A DNA stretch of 23,508 nucleotides from Clostridia bacterium (GTDB lineage: Bacteria > Bacillota > Clostridia > UBA1381), in NCBI GenBank assembly GCA_900756545.1, contig CAAEKO010000016.1, positions 1-23,508 on the forward strand. Reading direction: 5' to 3'. The notes beneath the pieces are model-generated. The model was not told the DNA's origin and did no database searches. It saw only the letters and a list, made by a program, of their open reading frames with translations. Every line of letters starts with the position of its first letter. Positions within the stretch are counted from its first letter, which is position 1. The position numbers and the translations under genes are program-made. This document shows positions 14,190 to 20,249 of the stretch, piece by piece.

Positions 14190-14642
14190 ATGACGCCAGA
14201 AATAAAACTAACAACGGGTTTACAGCCGTTTAATATTCGGTTTAATAATGATGAAGAAGTCACAACAATTTATTTTGACCCGACAGATGCGGATTTGCCA
14301 AAAAGGATGTTTGAGGCGCAAAACCGAATTGAAGAAAAAACGGCGAAAATCAAGCAGTTTGAGATTGACGAAAACGGCGTACCCAAAACCGATGAATATA
14401 TTGAAACCATGAACCAGCTAAATCAGGCTGTATACGAAATTGTGGACTATGCGTTCGGCAATAAAATTGCTGACAAAGTATTTTCAAGGTGTTCACCATT
14501 TTCAATTCCTAACGGGGAATACTTTATCATCCAGTTTTTCCAAGCCATTACACCGATATTGGAAAGCATACTAAAGAAATATAACAAAAAGGCAAACGAA
14601 AATATCCAGAAGCATATCAATAAATACTTGCCGAAAAAATGA
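14190..14642 (+). CDS. Tail assembly chaperone, first protein (gpG-like)
   Basis: This 150-aa protein begins MTPEIKLTTGLQPFNIRFN. Its beta-rich N-terminus is followed by helices (RMFEAQNRIEEKTAKIKQF) and VYEIVDYAFGNKIADKVFSR, then a polar Lys-rich tail. Position between tube and tape measure, size and pairing with a Gp15 protein identify it as the first tail chaperone, which coats the tape measure during assembly. AAAGGAG lies before the ATG. Its last codons form an A6 run where a -1 shift would fuse it to the next gene; normal termination gives the short form. Confidence 0.82.
   Translation: MTPEIKLTTGLQPFNIRFNNDEEVTTIYFDPTDADLPKRMFEAQNRIEEKTAKIKQFEIDENGVPKTDEYIETMNQLNQAVYEIVDYAFGNKIADKVFSRCSPFSIPNGEYFIIQFFQAITPILESILKKYNKKANENIQKHINKYLPKK
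14633..14642 (+). other. Candidate -1 frameshift site between the two tail chaperone genes
   Basis: The last sense codons of the first chaperone are CCG AAA AAA before TGA (14640-14642). The run of six A at 14634-14639 lies directly before the stop, and the next gene is in the -1 frame and begins in the same bases. A one-base slip back on AAA would read ATG ATG AAT as internal codons. The run lacks a perfect X XXY YYZ heptamer, so plain stop/start coupling (ATGA) is an alternative. Confidence 0.4.
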
Positions 14643-15205
14643 TGAATTATACTTTACCAACCGAAATCCAAATCGAAGGGCTAAGTTATCCGATCAACAA
14701 AAACGGCGATTACAGGATGATTTTGGACGTTATATCGGTATTAAATGATGACAGCCTGGCGGACAATGAGAAGGCTGTATGTGCGCTGGCTATATTCTAT
14801 AATTTTAACGTGCCGGATGATGCGCAGGAAGCTGTTAACGAAATGATGCGCTTTATCAACTGCGGAGAACTTGAAGAGAAAAGCAGTCAAGCAAGGCAGC
14901 CCATAATGAATTGGGAACAGGACTTTAATGTGCTTGTAGCGCCGATCAATAAGGCTTTGGGCATAGAAATTCGGTCTGTTCCCTATTTGCATTGGTGGAC
15001 TTTTATCAGCGGTTATATGGAGATCGGGGAATGTCAATTTTCTACAATCGTTACAATTCGTCAAAAAAGACAGAAAGGCAAGAAGCTTGAAAAATGGGAG
15101 CAGGAATTTTACAACGAGAACCGAAAAAAAGTTGACTTAAAACCCCGGTTCGACGATGAAGAGCAAAAATTCTTAAATAGCATATTAGGAACAGATAAAA
15201 ATTGA
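14639..15205 (+). CDS. Gp15-family tail assembly chaperone, second protein
   Basis: This 188-aa protein matches the phage Gp15 family: a hydrophilic start MMNYTLPTEIQIEGLSYPIN, an early helical region on residue turnover (DGDYRM-type stretch, ILDVISVLNDDSLADNEK), RQPIMNWEQDFNVLVAPINKALGIEIR, the aromatic phrase YLHWWTFISGYMEIGECQFST, and a basic C-terminus (RQKRQKGKKLEKWEQEFY). It corresponds to the T part of gpG/gpGT chaperones. The ATG overlaps the preceding stop; a second ATG directly follows. Its own stop codon (15203-15205) lies within the -35 box of the next promoter. Confidence 0.85.
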   Translation: MMNYTLPTEIQIEGLSYPINKNGDYRMILDVISVLNDDSLADNEKAVCALAIFYNFNVPDDAQEAVNEMMRFINCGELEEKSSQARQPIMNWEQDFNVLVAPINKALGIEIRSVPYLHWWTFISGYMEIGECQFSTIVTIRQKRQKGKKLEKWEQEFYNENRKKVDLKPRFDDEEQKFLNSILGTDKN

Positions 15206-15230
15206 CAAATCTACTAAAATATGATAATAT
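15202..15230 (+). promoter_or_regulatory. Promoter of the tail-region moron
   Basis: TTGACA at 15202-15207 is a perfect -35. With the standard 17-base spacer, the -10 is TAATAT at 15225-15230 (four of six consensus); with 15 bases it is GATAAT at 15223-15228 (five of six). Transcription would begin near 15236 and serve the stalk-domain and membrane protein genes. It overlaps the stop codon of the chaperone gene, and its -10 lies inside an inverted repeat. Confidence 0.75.
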
Positions 15231-15245
15231 TTTGGTATCATATTT
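15217..15245 (+). promoter_or_regulatory. Perfect dyad operator over the moron promoter
   Basis: AAATATGATA (15217-15226) and TATCATATTT (15236-15245) are perfect inverted repeats separated by nine bases, with centres 19 bp apart, about two helical turns. The left arm overlaps the -10 and the right arm lies at the expected start site. No T run follows, and the left arm would not be in the RNA, so a DNA-binding regulator site is more likely than a terminator. Confidence 0.6.
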
Positions 15246-15263
15246 ATAAGGAGTGGTTTGAGG

Positions 15264-15992
15264 ATGAAGAAATTTATATCTGGGGTAATCGTTGGCGGGG
15301 TTTTAGCAGGTACAATTGCACTGGCGGCGTCTTATGTGGCGGAGCCTGCAAGCTTTAAAGTGATGGTAAACGGAAAAGAGTTTGCGTCAGACCCGCCCGC
15401 AATGGTCATTAACGGAAGTACGTATCTGCCGCTCCGGGCAATGGGAAATGCGTTGAATGTCCCGGTGAACTGGAATGCAGAATTGAATCAGGCCGAGGTG
15501 GGAAGTTCGGCACCTTTCGTCCAGGAAAATGAATATTCCAGGGCGAATCCTGCGCCAATCAATACTATGCAAACGTATGTAAAAAATAAGAAGTACAGTG
15601 ATTCAAACTATTCGGCCGCGATCAAGGTATTGGAAGTAACAAGAGGTGCAGAAGCATACGAATTGTTAAAAAGCCAATATGATGGAACAGAAAAAGCCGA
15701 AGAAGGATATGAGTATGTTGTAGTAAAAGTTACCTTTTCTTTGTTAACGTCTCAGGATGACAAATCGGTTCTTGCTACCGCATCAGCGTTTGATTTTTAT
15801 TCAGAAAATGATGAAGAATATAGAGATTATTCGTTTGTGTACATGGAGAAAAGATTATCTCAGAATTTATTTGTAGGTGGAAATGCCGAGGGGTATTTAG
15901 TACAGAAGGTAAAATGTAATGATAAAACAAAGCTTGCATATGGATTAGATTATGATGGCATGGGCGGTATTTGGTTTAAATTATATGAATAA
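15264..15992 (+). CDS. Secreted stalk-domain protein with DUF4352-like region
   Basis: This 242-aa protein begins with a signal peptide or membrane anchor MKKFISGVIVGGVLAGTIAL, ending near AASYVA. Residues about 28-75 match the copper amine oxidase N-terminal-like (stalk) domain: VMVNGKEFASDPPAMVINGSTYLPLRAMG and VNWNAELNQAEVG. The C-terminal half (about 110-242) looks like a DUF4352-type immunoglobulin-like beta domain: AAIKVLEVTRGAEAY, GYEYVVVKVTFSL, SAFDFYSENDEEYRDY and GYLVQKVKCND. It is expected on the outer cell surface, not in the virion. It has its own promoter and operator in a tail operon, so it is probably a moron expressed in the lysogen. AAGGAG at 15248-15253 supports ATG 15264. 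Confidence 0.8.
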   Translation: MKKFISGVIVGGVLAGTIALAASYVAEPASFKVMVNGKEFASDPPAMVINGSTYLPLRAMGNALNVPVNWNAELNQAEVGSSAPFVQENEYSRANPAPINTMQTYVKNKKYSDSNYSAAIKVLEVTRGAEAYELLKSQYDGTEKAEEGYEYVVVKVTFSLLTSQDDKSVLATASAFDFYSENDEEYRDYSFVYMEKRLSQNLFVGGNAEGYLVQKVKCNDKTKLAYGLDYDGMGGIWFKLYE

Positions 15993-16007
15993 TAAGGAGA
16001 AAAACCA

Positions 16008-16376
16008 ATGAAAAATGCACGAATGATTATAGGCATAATTAGCATAATATTATTTGTTCTGGTTGCGTTGCAATCTTGTGCTGCGGGGATAGTAAACACT
16101 ATTGAGGGAGCAGGAGAAACAAGCGGTTCAGCAGGTATTATAGTTGCTATATTCTTACTTACTGCAGGAATTATTGGGGTGGCAGGCAAAAAATCAAAAG
16201 GAGCGGCTATTACATCGGGTTGTTTCTATGGGTTTGGAGGTCTTGTTGGTTTGTCCAATGTAGGCAAATACTATGATTTAAAGATTTGGTCTGTTTTATC
16301 CCTAATATTTGCTGTAGTTTTTATAATGACCGCAATATTTGACAACAGAAAAAAGAAAGATCCCACAACAGAATAA
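16008..16376 (+). CDS. Small multi-pass membrane protein of the moron
   Basis: This 122-aa protein has hydrophobic segments at about residues 5-27 (MIIGIISIILFVLVALQSCA), 43-58 (GIIVAIFLLTAGIIGVAG), a glycine-rich one at about 66-84, and 93-111 (WSVLSLIFAVVFIMTAIF), so three or four membrane helices. An early QSCAAG resembles a lipobox-like phrase but lies in a hydrophobic span without a typical signal. Similar small proteins accompany DUF4352/stalk proteins in Firmicutes, from my recollection. AAGGAG precedes ATG 16008. It is the second gene of the operator-controlled transcript; superinfection exclusion or surface change is possible, not shown. Confidence 0.7.
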   Translation: MKNARMIIGIISIILFVLVALQSCAAGIVNTIEGAGETSGSAGIIVAIFLLTAGIIGVAGKKSKGAAITSGCFYGFGGLVGLSNVGKYYDLKIWSVLSLIFAVVFIMTAIFDNRKKKDPTTE

Positions 16377-16412
16377 AAATAATTCTGTAACGAATTCATG
16401 TATACAAAAAAT

Positions 16413-16442
16413 GGTAGCCACCGGTCGCAAGGTTAAACTACC
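16413..16442. other. Hairpin resembling a decayed copy of the adjacent RNA element
   Basis: GGTAG (16413-16417) pairs with CTACC (16438-16442). The region 16414-16446 resembles the 3' part of the toxin locus at 16678-16703: both have a G-T-x-x-CCAC start, a variable middle and AAACxACCCT at the end. On the minus strand the hairpin is followed by ATTTTTT, like a terminator. It may be a relic of a second, related toxin/antisense locus. Confidence 0.4.
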
Positions 16443-16473
16443 CTGAAAGAGAAACTGAATTAGCTTCGTAATA

Positions 16474-16502
16474 TTGACAAAAAATAGCAAATCCTGTATA
16501 AT
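16474..16502 (+). promoter_or_regulatory. Consensus promoter of the type I toxin mRNA
   Basis: TTGACA at 16474-16479, a 17-base spacer and TATAAT at 16497-16502 give a perfect vegetative sigma factor promoter, the strongest in the window. Transcription would start at about 16509-16512, 45 bases before the 22-codon peptide frame. Confidence 0.85.
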
Positions 16503-16535
16503 ACCCATGTGATCAATCAGGGTGGTTAGGTTATG

Positions 16536-16550
16536 CCCCTCAGAGAGGGG
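16536..16550 (+). other. Hairpin sequestering the toxin ribosome-binding site
   Basis: CCCCTC (16536-16541) and GAGGGG (16545-16550) pair perfectly across a 3-base loop. The right arm is the Shine-Dalgarno sequence for the ATG at 16556, so the ribosome site is hidden in this fold. Confidence 0.65.
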
Positions 16551-16555
16551 GTAAA

Positions 16556-16624
16556 ATGGAACAGATCGTTATTGTCATGTACATAATCATGCTGACCGTT
16601 TTAATCTTAACGAAAAAGAAATAA
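16556..16624 (+). CDS. 22-aa hydrophobic peptide, putative type I toxin
   Basis: The frame encodes 22 residues starting MEQIVIVMYIIMLTVLIL and ending TKKK: one membrane-spanning hydrophobic helix with a basic cytoplasmic-type tail, the form of holin-like and Fst/TxpA-class type I toxins that depolarise membranes. AGGGGG at 16546-16551 is the ribosome site, folded into a hairpin. It is read from a consensus promoter, has a long 3' untranslated region, and is opposed by a convergent antisense transcript that overlaps its last codons. The peptide is shorter than most relatives (about 25-35 aa). The call rests more on the RNA architecture than on sequence similarity. Confidence 0.68.
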   Translation: MEQIVIVMYIIMLTVLILTKKK

Positions 16625-16705
16625 CCGCCCCTTGAGGAGCGGCCACTTCCTTACAACTCTAAATTGTACAGAGGGGTGACCACTGCCAAGTAAACCACCC
16701 TTGTT
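16610..16705 (-). ncRNA. Putative antisense antitoxin RNA of the type I locus
   Basis: A minus-strand RNA of about 95 bases is predicted from the promoter at 16712-16740 (start near 16705) to the terminator at 16613-16642. It is fully complementary to the 3' untranslated region of the toxin mRNA and to its last codons. Its 5' end carries AGGGTGGTT, the same string as the 5' end of the toxin mRNA (16519-16527), so it competes for the same target. Ends are approximate. Confidence 0.6.
16613..16642 (-). terminator. Terminator of the antisense RNA
   Basis: On the minus strand, the hairpin at 16625-16642 (CCGC/GCGG with an inner GG-CC pair, a mismatch and a 4-base loop) is followed by TTATTTCTTTTT (complement of 16613-16624). 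It overlaps the toxin stop codon. Confidence 0.65.
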
Positions 16706-16711
16706 GATTGC

Positions 16712-16740
16712 ATTATAACAAAATAACAATAAAAAGTCAA
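16712..16740 (-). promoter_or_regulatory. Antisense promoter opposing the toxin gene
   Basis: On the minus strand, TTGACT (complement of 16735-16740), a 17-base spacer and TATAAT (complement of 16712-16717) make a near-consensus promoter. Start is near 16705. There is no minus-strand gene for it to serve, so it drives the antisense RNA. Confidence 0.8.
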
Positions 16741-16771
16741 GCATACCAAAATATTTTTTGGTGTGCTTTTT
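16741..16771 (+). terminator. Terminator of the toxin mRNA, upstream of the tape measure gene
   Basis: GCATACCAAAA (16741-16751) pairs with TTTTGGTGTGC (16756-16766), eleven pairs with one T-G and a 4-base loop, followed by five T (16767-16771). It would give a toxin mRNA of about 260 bases. It also lies in front of the tape measure gene, 35 bases before its start. Confidence 0.85.
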
Positions 16772-16805
16772 GTATGCGTAAAATATGAACGAAAAGAGGG
16801 TTGGT

Positions 16806-19800
16806 ATGGCACAATATGATGGAACTATAACATTGCAGACTAAGGTTGACACCGCGGGGATAACCAAAAGTACAAGCAATGTAAAAACAGCTGCCGCCTC
16901 TGTTGGCAATGCTTTTGACAAAATAAAGTCTAAAGTGGTAAGTGCGGTATCGAGCGGAGATGACGCAAATCAAAAACTGGCTGCCTCGGCGAAAAAAGCA
17001 GCTATTGAGATGGAGAATCAAGCAAAAAAAGTTGAAGAACTAAGGGCACGGTTACGAAGCCTGCAATCGGGTGATATTGTACCGTCAGATAACGGTATTA
17101 AAAAAATACAATCTGAACTCAATAACACAAATGCAGTCATCCAAAAGACAAAGGCTGAAATCACGTCCTTATATACACAGTTGGACGTATTACAGGCAAG
17201 CGCATTTAAAGCGCCTGATACTGGCGAAATTTTATTGACGGAAAGTGAACAGGCAAAGTTTGACGCCTTATACGCAAAACTCGACCAATTGGAGCCAAAA
17301 TTACAGGCCAACAAAACGAAGGCGAAAGAACTGGGAGAAGCTCTACAAAAAGCAGTAGGCGCGGCAACACAATCGAACATTGATAAAACAGCACAGAAAT
17401 TGCGCATTGCTGAGATAAAACTCGAACAAACCACTGCAAAAGCAAATGCAGCAGCCATAAAGGTGCAATCAGGCACGACAAGTATAAAAAACAGTATAGA
17501 TTCCGTTTCTTCTGGATTCCAAACATTAGGTAATAGAATGACTAGACTGGTAAAAAGCGTTTTTGTTTTTTCTTTGATAACATCCGCTTTGAGCAAACTA
17601 AGGGCTTGTCTTGGAAGTGTACTTACAGCCAATGCACAGTTATCATCAGCAGTTCAGAATTTAAAAAATAGCTTTTGGACTCTCGCAGCACCGCTTATAA
17701 ATGCAGTAATCCCTGCTCTAACAGCATTTATTAATGCTTTAGCTACAGCACTAAACTATGTTGCTAAATTTGCTGCTTTGTTAACTGGCAAATCTTTTGC
17801 ATCTATGCAGAAACAGGGAAAAGCCATGCAATCAATTGCGTCATCTGCAAAAAAAACCGCAAAATCAACGCAGGATATTGGAAAGGCGGCAAAAAAGTCA
17901 AATAAAGAAGTTGGAAAAATGGTTGCTTCATTTGATGAGTTGCAAATCTTATCCGCCACTCCTGCTGACAGCGGGAGAAATGGAAGTGCTGGTGGATCCG
18001 GCGGAGGTGGCGCTGATATGGGCGGTATATCTGCTGTGGACAACGGAAAATCGCCTAATGCATATGCTGATGAAGTTGTTACTGCATTGGCTAAAATAGG
18101 CGCGGCAGTTGGCGCATCTTTAATGGCTATTGGTGTTATTATTTTATTAACTGGTAATGTGGGGTGGGGCATAGGCTTTATTATTGCTGGTGCCGCTATA
18201 TATGCTGTCTCAGAGGCGGTTTTAAGCGGCGATCCATCCGAAGAAGCACAAAACAAATTGCAGACATTAAAAAATGCAGTTATCCCGGCGTTGTTTGCTT
18301 TAGGGGTACTATGTATCTTTATGGGCGCAATACCAATAGGTATAGGCCTGATTGTCGCAGGTGCGGCATTATATGGCGTCAAAGAAATGAATGCGCAAGC
18401 AAAAGAAGATCCGGCTTTGTCAGCAGCCAATAAAATATACATACTGATGCAGGCTGTTGGCGCAGCTTTGGCGGCAGTAGGAATAATGCTAATTTTCTTT
18501 GGCCAAATACCTATTGGTTTAGGGTTTTTAATTATGGGAGCCAGCGTTTTTGGTGTAACATCAAAACAACTAAAAGAAAACGGCGTTACAACAAAAATTT
18601 CTAAGTTTCTAAAAGACAATCAGGATTTAATTGTTGGCGTCAGTCTCGCAATATTAGTTGTTGGACTAATTTTATTTGCATGCGGGCAAATAACGCCTTT
18701 ATCTTTGGGTCTTTTGATTGCCGGGGCTACAGGACTTGCAGCGGAAGCGGCAATAAATAATACAGAGGTCAAAACAATATTACAAACCTTTTTAAGAGAT
18801 AATGCCGCGTTGGTTGTTGGGATTAGTCTTGCTTTATTAGTGCTTGGAATTATTTTATGCTGCTGTGGAATTGTCAGTCCGCTCTCTATAGGGTTAATTG
18901 CAGCTGGCGCTGTAGGCCTTGCAGCTGAAATATATTTGAACTGGAACGAGATAACAAATAAAGTGAGTACTTTTTTCAAAAATAATCAAGCTTTAGTTGT
19001 TGGTGTGAGTTTGGCCTTGCTCGTACTGGGAATTGTATTATGCTGTACAGGCGTTGCGTTGCCATTGGGTATTGGTTTGATCGTTGTAGGGGCTGCCGGA
19101 TTGGCAAAAGAAGTTTATTTAAACTGGGATTTTATTAAGACAGAAACAGAAAAAACGTTTAATAATGTAATAAATTGGGTAAAAACATGGGGACTGCTTG
19201 TTCTTGGCATTGTGTTAGTATTTACAGGGGCGGGATTGCCGCTTGGCTTAGGACTTATAAAAAAAGGAGCAGACGGGCTGGCGGAGGCAGAAGACCCGTT
19301 GTGGGATACTGTATACAACAAGATAGTTGAAACCTGGAACAATATAAAAACATTCTGGAATCAATACATTGCGGTTTGGTTTACGGCAAAGCAGTGGGAA
19401 GATCTGGCAGACAAAGTTGGCCAAGGCTTAAAGACTGGTTTTAAAAATGCGATAAACGGGGTTGCTTCAATATTTGAACGCGGAATAAACTTTATAATTT
19501 CAGCATTTAACAAGCTGAAGGTGAACGTCCCGGATTGGGTGCCGGGGATGGGCGGCCAGTCTTGGGGTGTAAATATAAAACCAATCTCGATCCCACACTT
19601 AGCCCAAGGCGCAGTATTGCCTCCGAACAAGCCATTTCTGGCCGTTGTGGGCGATCAGGCGGAGGGGACAAACGTAGAAGCGCCGCTGGACACAATCAAG
19701 CAGGCAGTCGCGGAGGTATTGGCAGTCGTGGGCGCAGGAACAAACCAGCCTGTAATCATCGAATTAGACGGCAGGGAGTTTGGGCGCGCAGTGATTAAGC

Positions 19801-19850
19801 AGGGGAACCGGGAAAGCCTCAGAGCGACAGGAAAGCTGGTGTTTGGATAA
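16806..19850 (+). CDS. Tail tape measure protein with seven hydrophobic repeats
   Basis: This 1014-aa protein starts MAQYDGTITLQTKVDTAGIT, typical of tape measures, and the N-terminal 230 residues are Ala/Lys/Gln-rich coiled coil (KKAAIEMENQAKKVEELRARL). A hydrophobic block (about 235-330) and a Gly/Ser-rich linker (about 390-415) are followed by seven tandem repeats of about 55-61 residues at 422-831, each a pair of hydrophobic helices. The C-terminus has IPHLAQGAVLPPNKPFLAVVGD, the conserved end of Clostridia tape measures. The protein sets tail length and may form a membrane channel for DNA. At about 0.15 nm per residue, a tail near 150 nm is expected. AGAGGG at 16795-16800 favours ATG 16806 over 16785. 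Confidence 0.92.
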   Translation: MAQYDGTITLQTKVDTAGITKSTSNVKTAAASVGNAFDKIKSKVVSAVSSGDDANQKLAASAKKAAIEMENQAKKVEELRARLRSLQSGDIVPSDNGIKKIQSELNNTNAVIQKTKAEITSLYTQLDVLQASAFKAPDTGEILLTESEQAKFDALYAKLDQLEPKLQANKTKAKELGEALQKAVGAATQSNIDKTAQKLRIAEIKLEQTTAKANAAAIKVQSGTTSIKNSIDSVSSGFQTLGNRMTRLVKSVFVFSLITSALSKLRACLGSVLTANAQLSSAVQNLKNSFWTLAAPLINAVIPALTAFINALATALNYVAKFAALLTGKSFASMQKQGKAMQSIASSAKKTAKSTQDIGKAAKKSNKEVGKMVASFDELQILSATPADSGRNGSAGGSGGGGADMGGISAVDNGKSPNAYADEVVTALAKIGAAVGASLMAIGVIILLTGNVGWGIGFIIAGAAIYAVSEAVLSGDPSEEAQNKLQTLKNAVIPALFALGVLCIFMGAIPIGIGLIVAGAALYGVKEMNAQAKEDPALSAANKIYILMQAVGAALAAVGIMLIFFGQIPIGLGFLIMGASVFGVTSKQLKENGVTTKISKFLKDNQDLIVGVSLAILVVGLILFACGQITPLSLGLLIAGATGLAAEAAINNTEVKTILQTFLRDNAALVVGISLALLVLGIILCCCGIVSPLSIGLIAAGAVGLAAEIYLNWNEITNKVSTFFKNNQALVVGVSLALLVLGIVLCCTGVALPLGIGLIVVGAAGLAKEVYLNWDFIKTETEKTFNNVINWVKTWGLLVLGIVLVFTGAGLPLGLGLIKKGADGLAEAEDPLWDTVYNKIVETWNNIKTFWNQYIAVWFTAKQWEDLADKVGQGLKTGFKNAINGVASIFERGINFIISAFNKLKVNVPDWVPGMGGQSWGVNIKPISIPHLAQGAVLPPNKPFLAVVGDQAEGTNVEAPLDTIKQAVAEVLAVVGAGTNQPVIIELDGREFGRAVIKQGNRESLRATGKLVFG
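18072..19303 (+). repeat. Seven tandem hydrophobic-helix repeats in the tape measure gene
   Basis: Seven imperfect units of about 165-185 bases each encode a pair of hydrophobic segments around a Gly/Pro turn, such as LVVGISLALLVLGIILCCCG then LSIGLIAAGAVGLAAE. Units four to six are most alike (motif: D/K-N-x-x-L-x-V-G-V-S-L-A-L-L-V-L-G). They look like in-frame duplications. Confidence 0.8.
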
Positions 19851-20248
19851 TGGACTATGTAAAAATTAACGGAACAGCCTATGACGTTATTGTAACTGAG
19901 GTTGAGGAAAACTTCAATATCCTCTATTCCGACAACACAGGCAGAACACTTGGCATAGGTGCGCCGCTGACATTAGACCCGTATGGCACATTTTACGGAC
20001 ACAAAGTCACGTTTATGCGGCATAAAGATAATTTTGCGGAATATGACAGCCTGTTTATAGCACTAAGCAAACCTACATACAGCGGGATAAATGTTGAAAT
20101 TGTGCACAATCAAACCACGTTAAATTATCAGGCCTATGTTTCAAGCGGGAGCCGTACCCTAAAACGGATAGCCCCCAAAACTGGCACGGTATATTGGGAT
20201 AAATTTTCGGCAAATTTTATCCCGGTGAAAGCGCAGGTGACGCCGTAA
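19850..20248 (+). CDS. Distal tail-like small protein
   Basis: This 132-aa beta-rich protein begins MDYVKINGTAYDVIVTEVEE and includes NFNILYSDNTGRTLGIGAPLTLDPYGTFYGHKVTF, a phrase seen in small tail proteins following tape measures in Clostridia siphophages. Its position matches the distal tail protein slot, but it is much shorter than Dit proteins (over 200 aa), so it may instead be a distinct tail-tip adaptor. The ATG at 19850 shares its A with the TAA of the tape measure gene (TAATG); the next gene begins two bases after its stop. Function is inferred by position. Confidence 0.7.
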   Translation: MDYVKINGTAYDVIVTEVEENFNILYSDNTGRTLGIGAPLTLDPYGTFYGHKVTFMRHKDNFAEYDSLFIALSKPTYSGINVEIVHNQTTLNYQAYVSSGSRTLKRIAPKTGTVYWDKFSANFIPVKAQVTP

Positions 20249-20249
20249 T

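Noticed and set aside
15217..15245. Dyad read as an intrinsic terminator after the chaperone gene
   Set aside because: The stem is AT-rich, has a 9-base loop and no T run after it, and it overlaps a promoter -10; an operator is the better reading.
16533..16586. 17-codon frame (MPLREGVKWN...) overlapping the toxin start
   Set aside because: It lacks a good ribosome site and its product has no hydrophobic or other feature; the 22-residue peptide frame is better supported. A role as a coupled leader cannot be excluded.
17756..18619. 287-codon open frame on the minus strand
   Set aside because: It is the reverse of the tape measure's hydrophobic repeats; Ala/Pro/Ile-rich product and no promoter or ribosome site.
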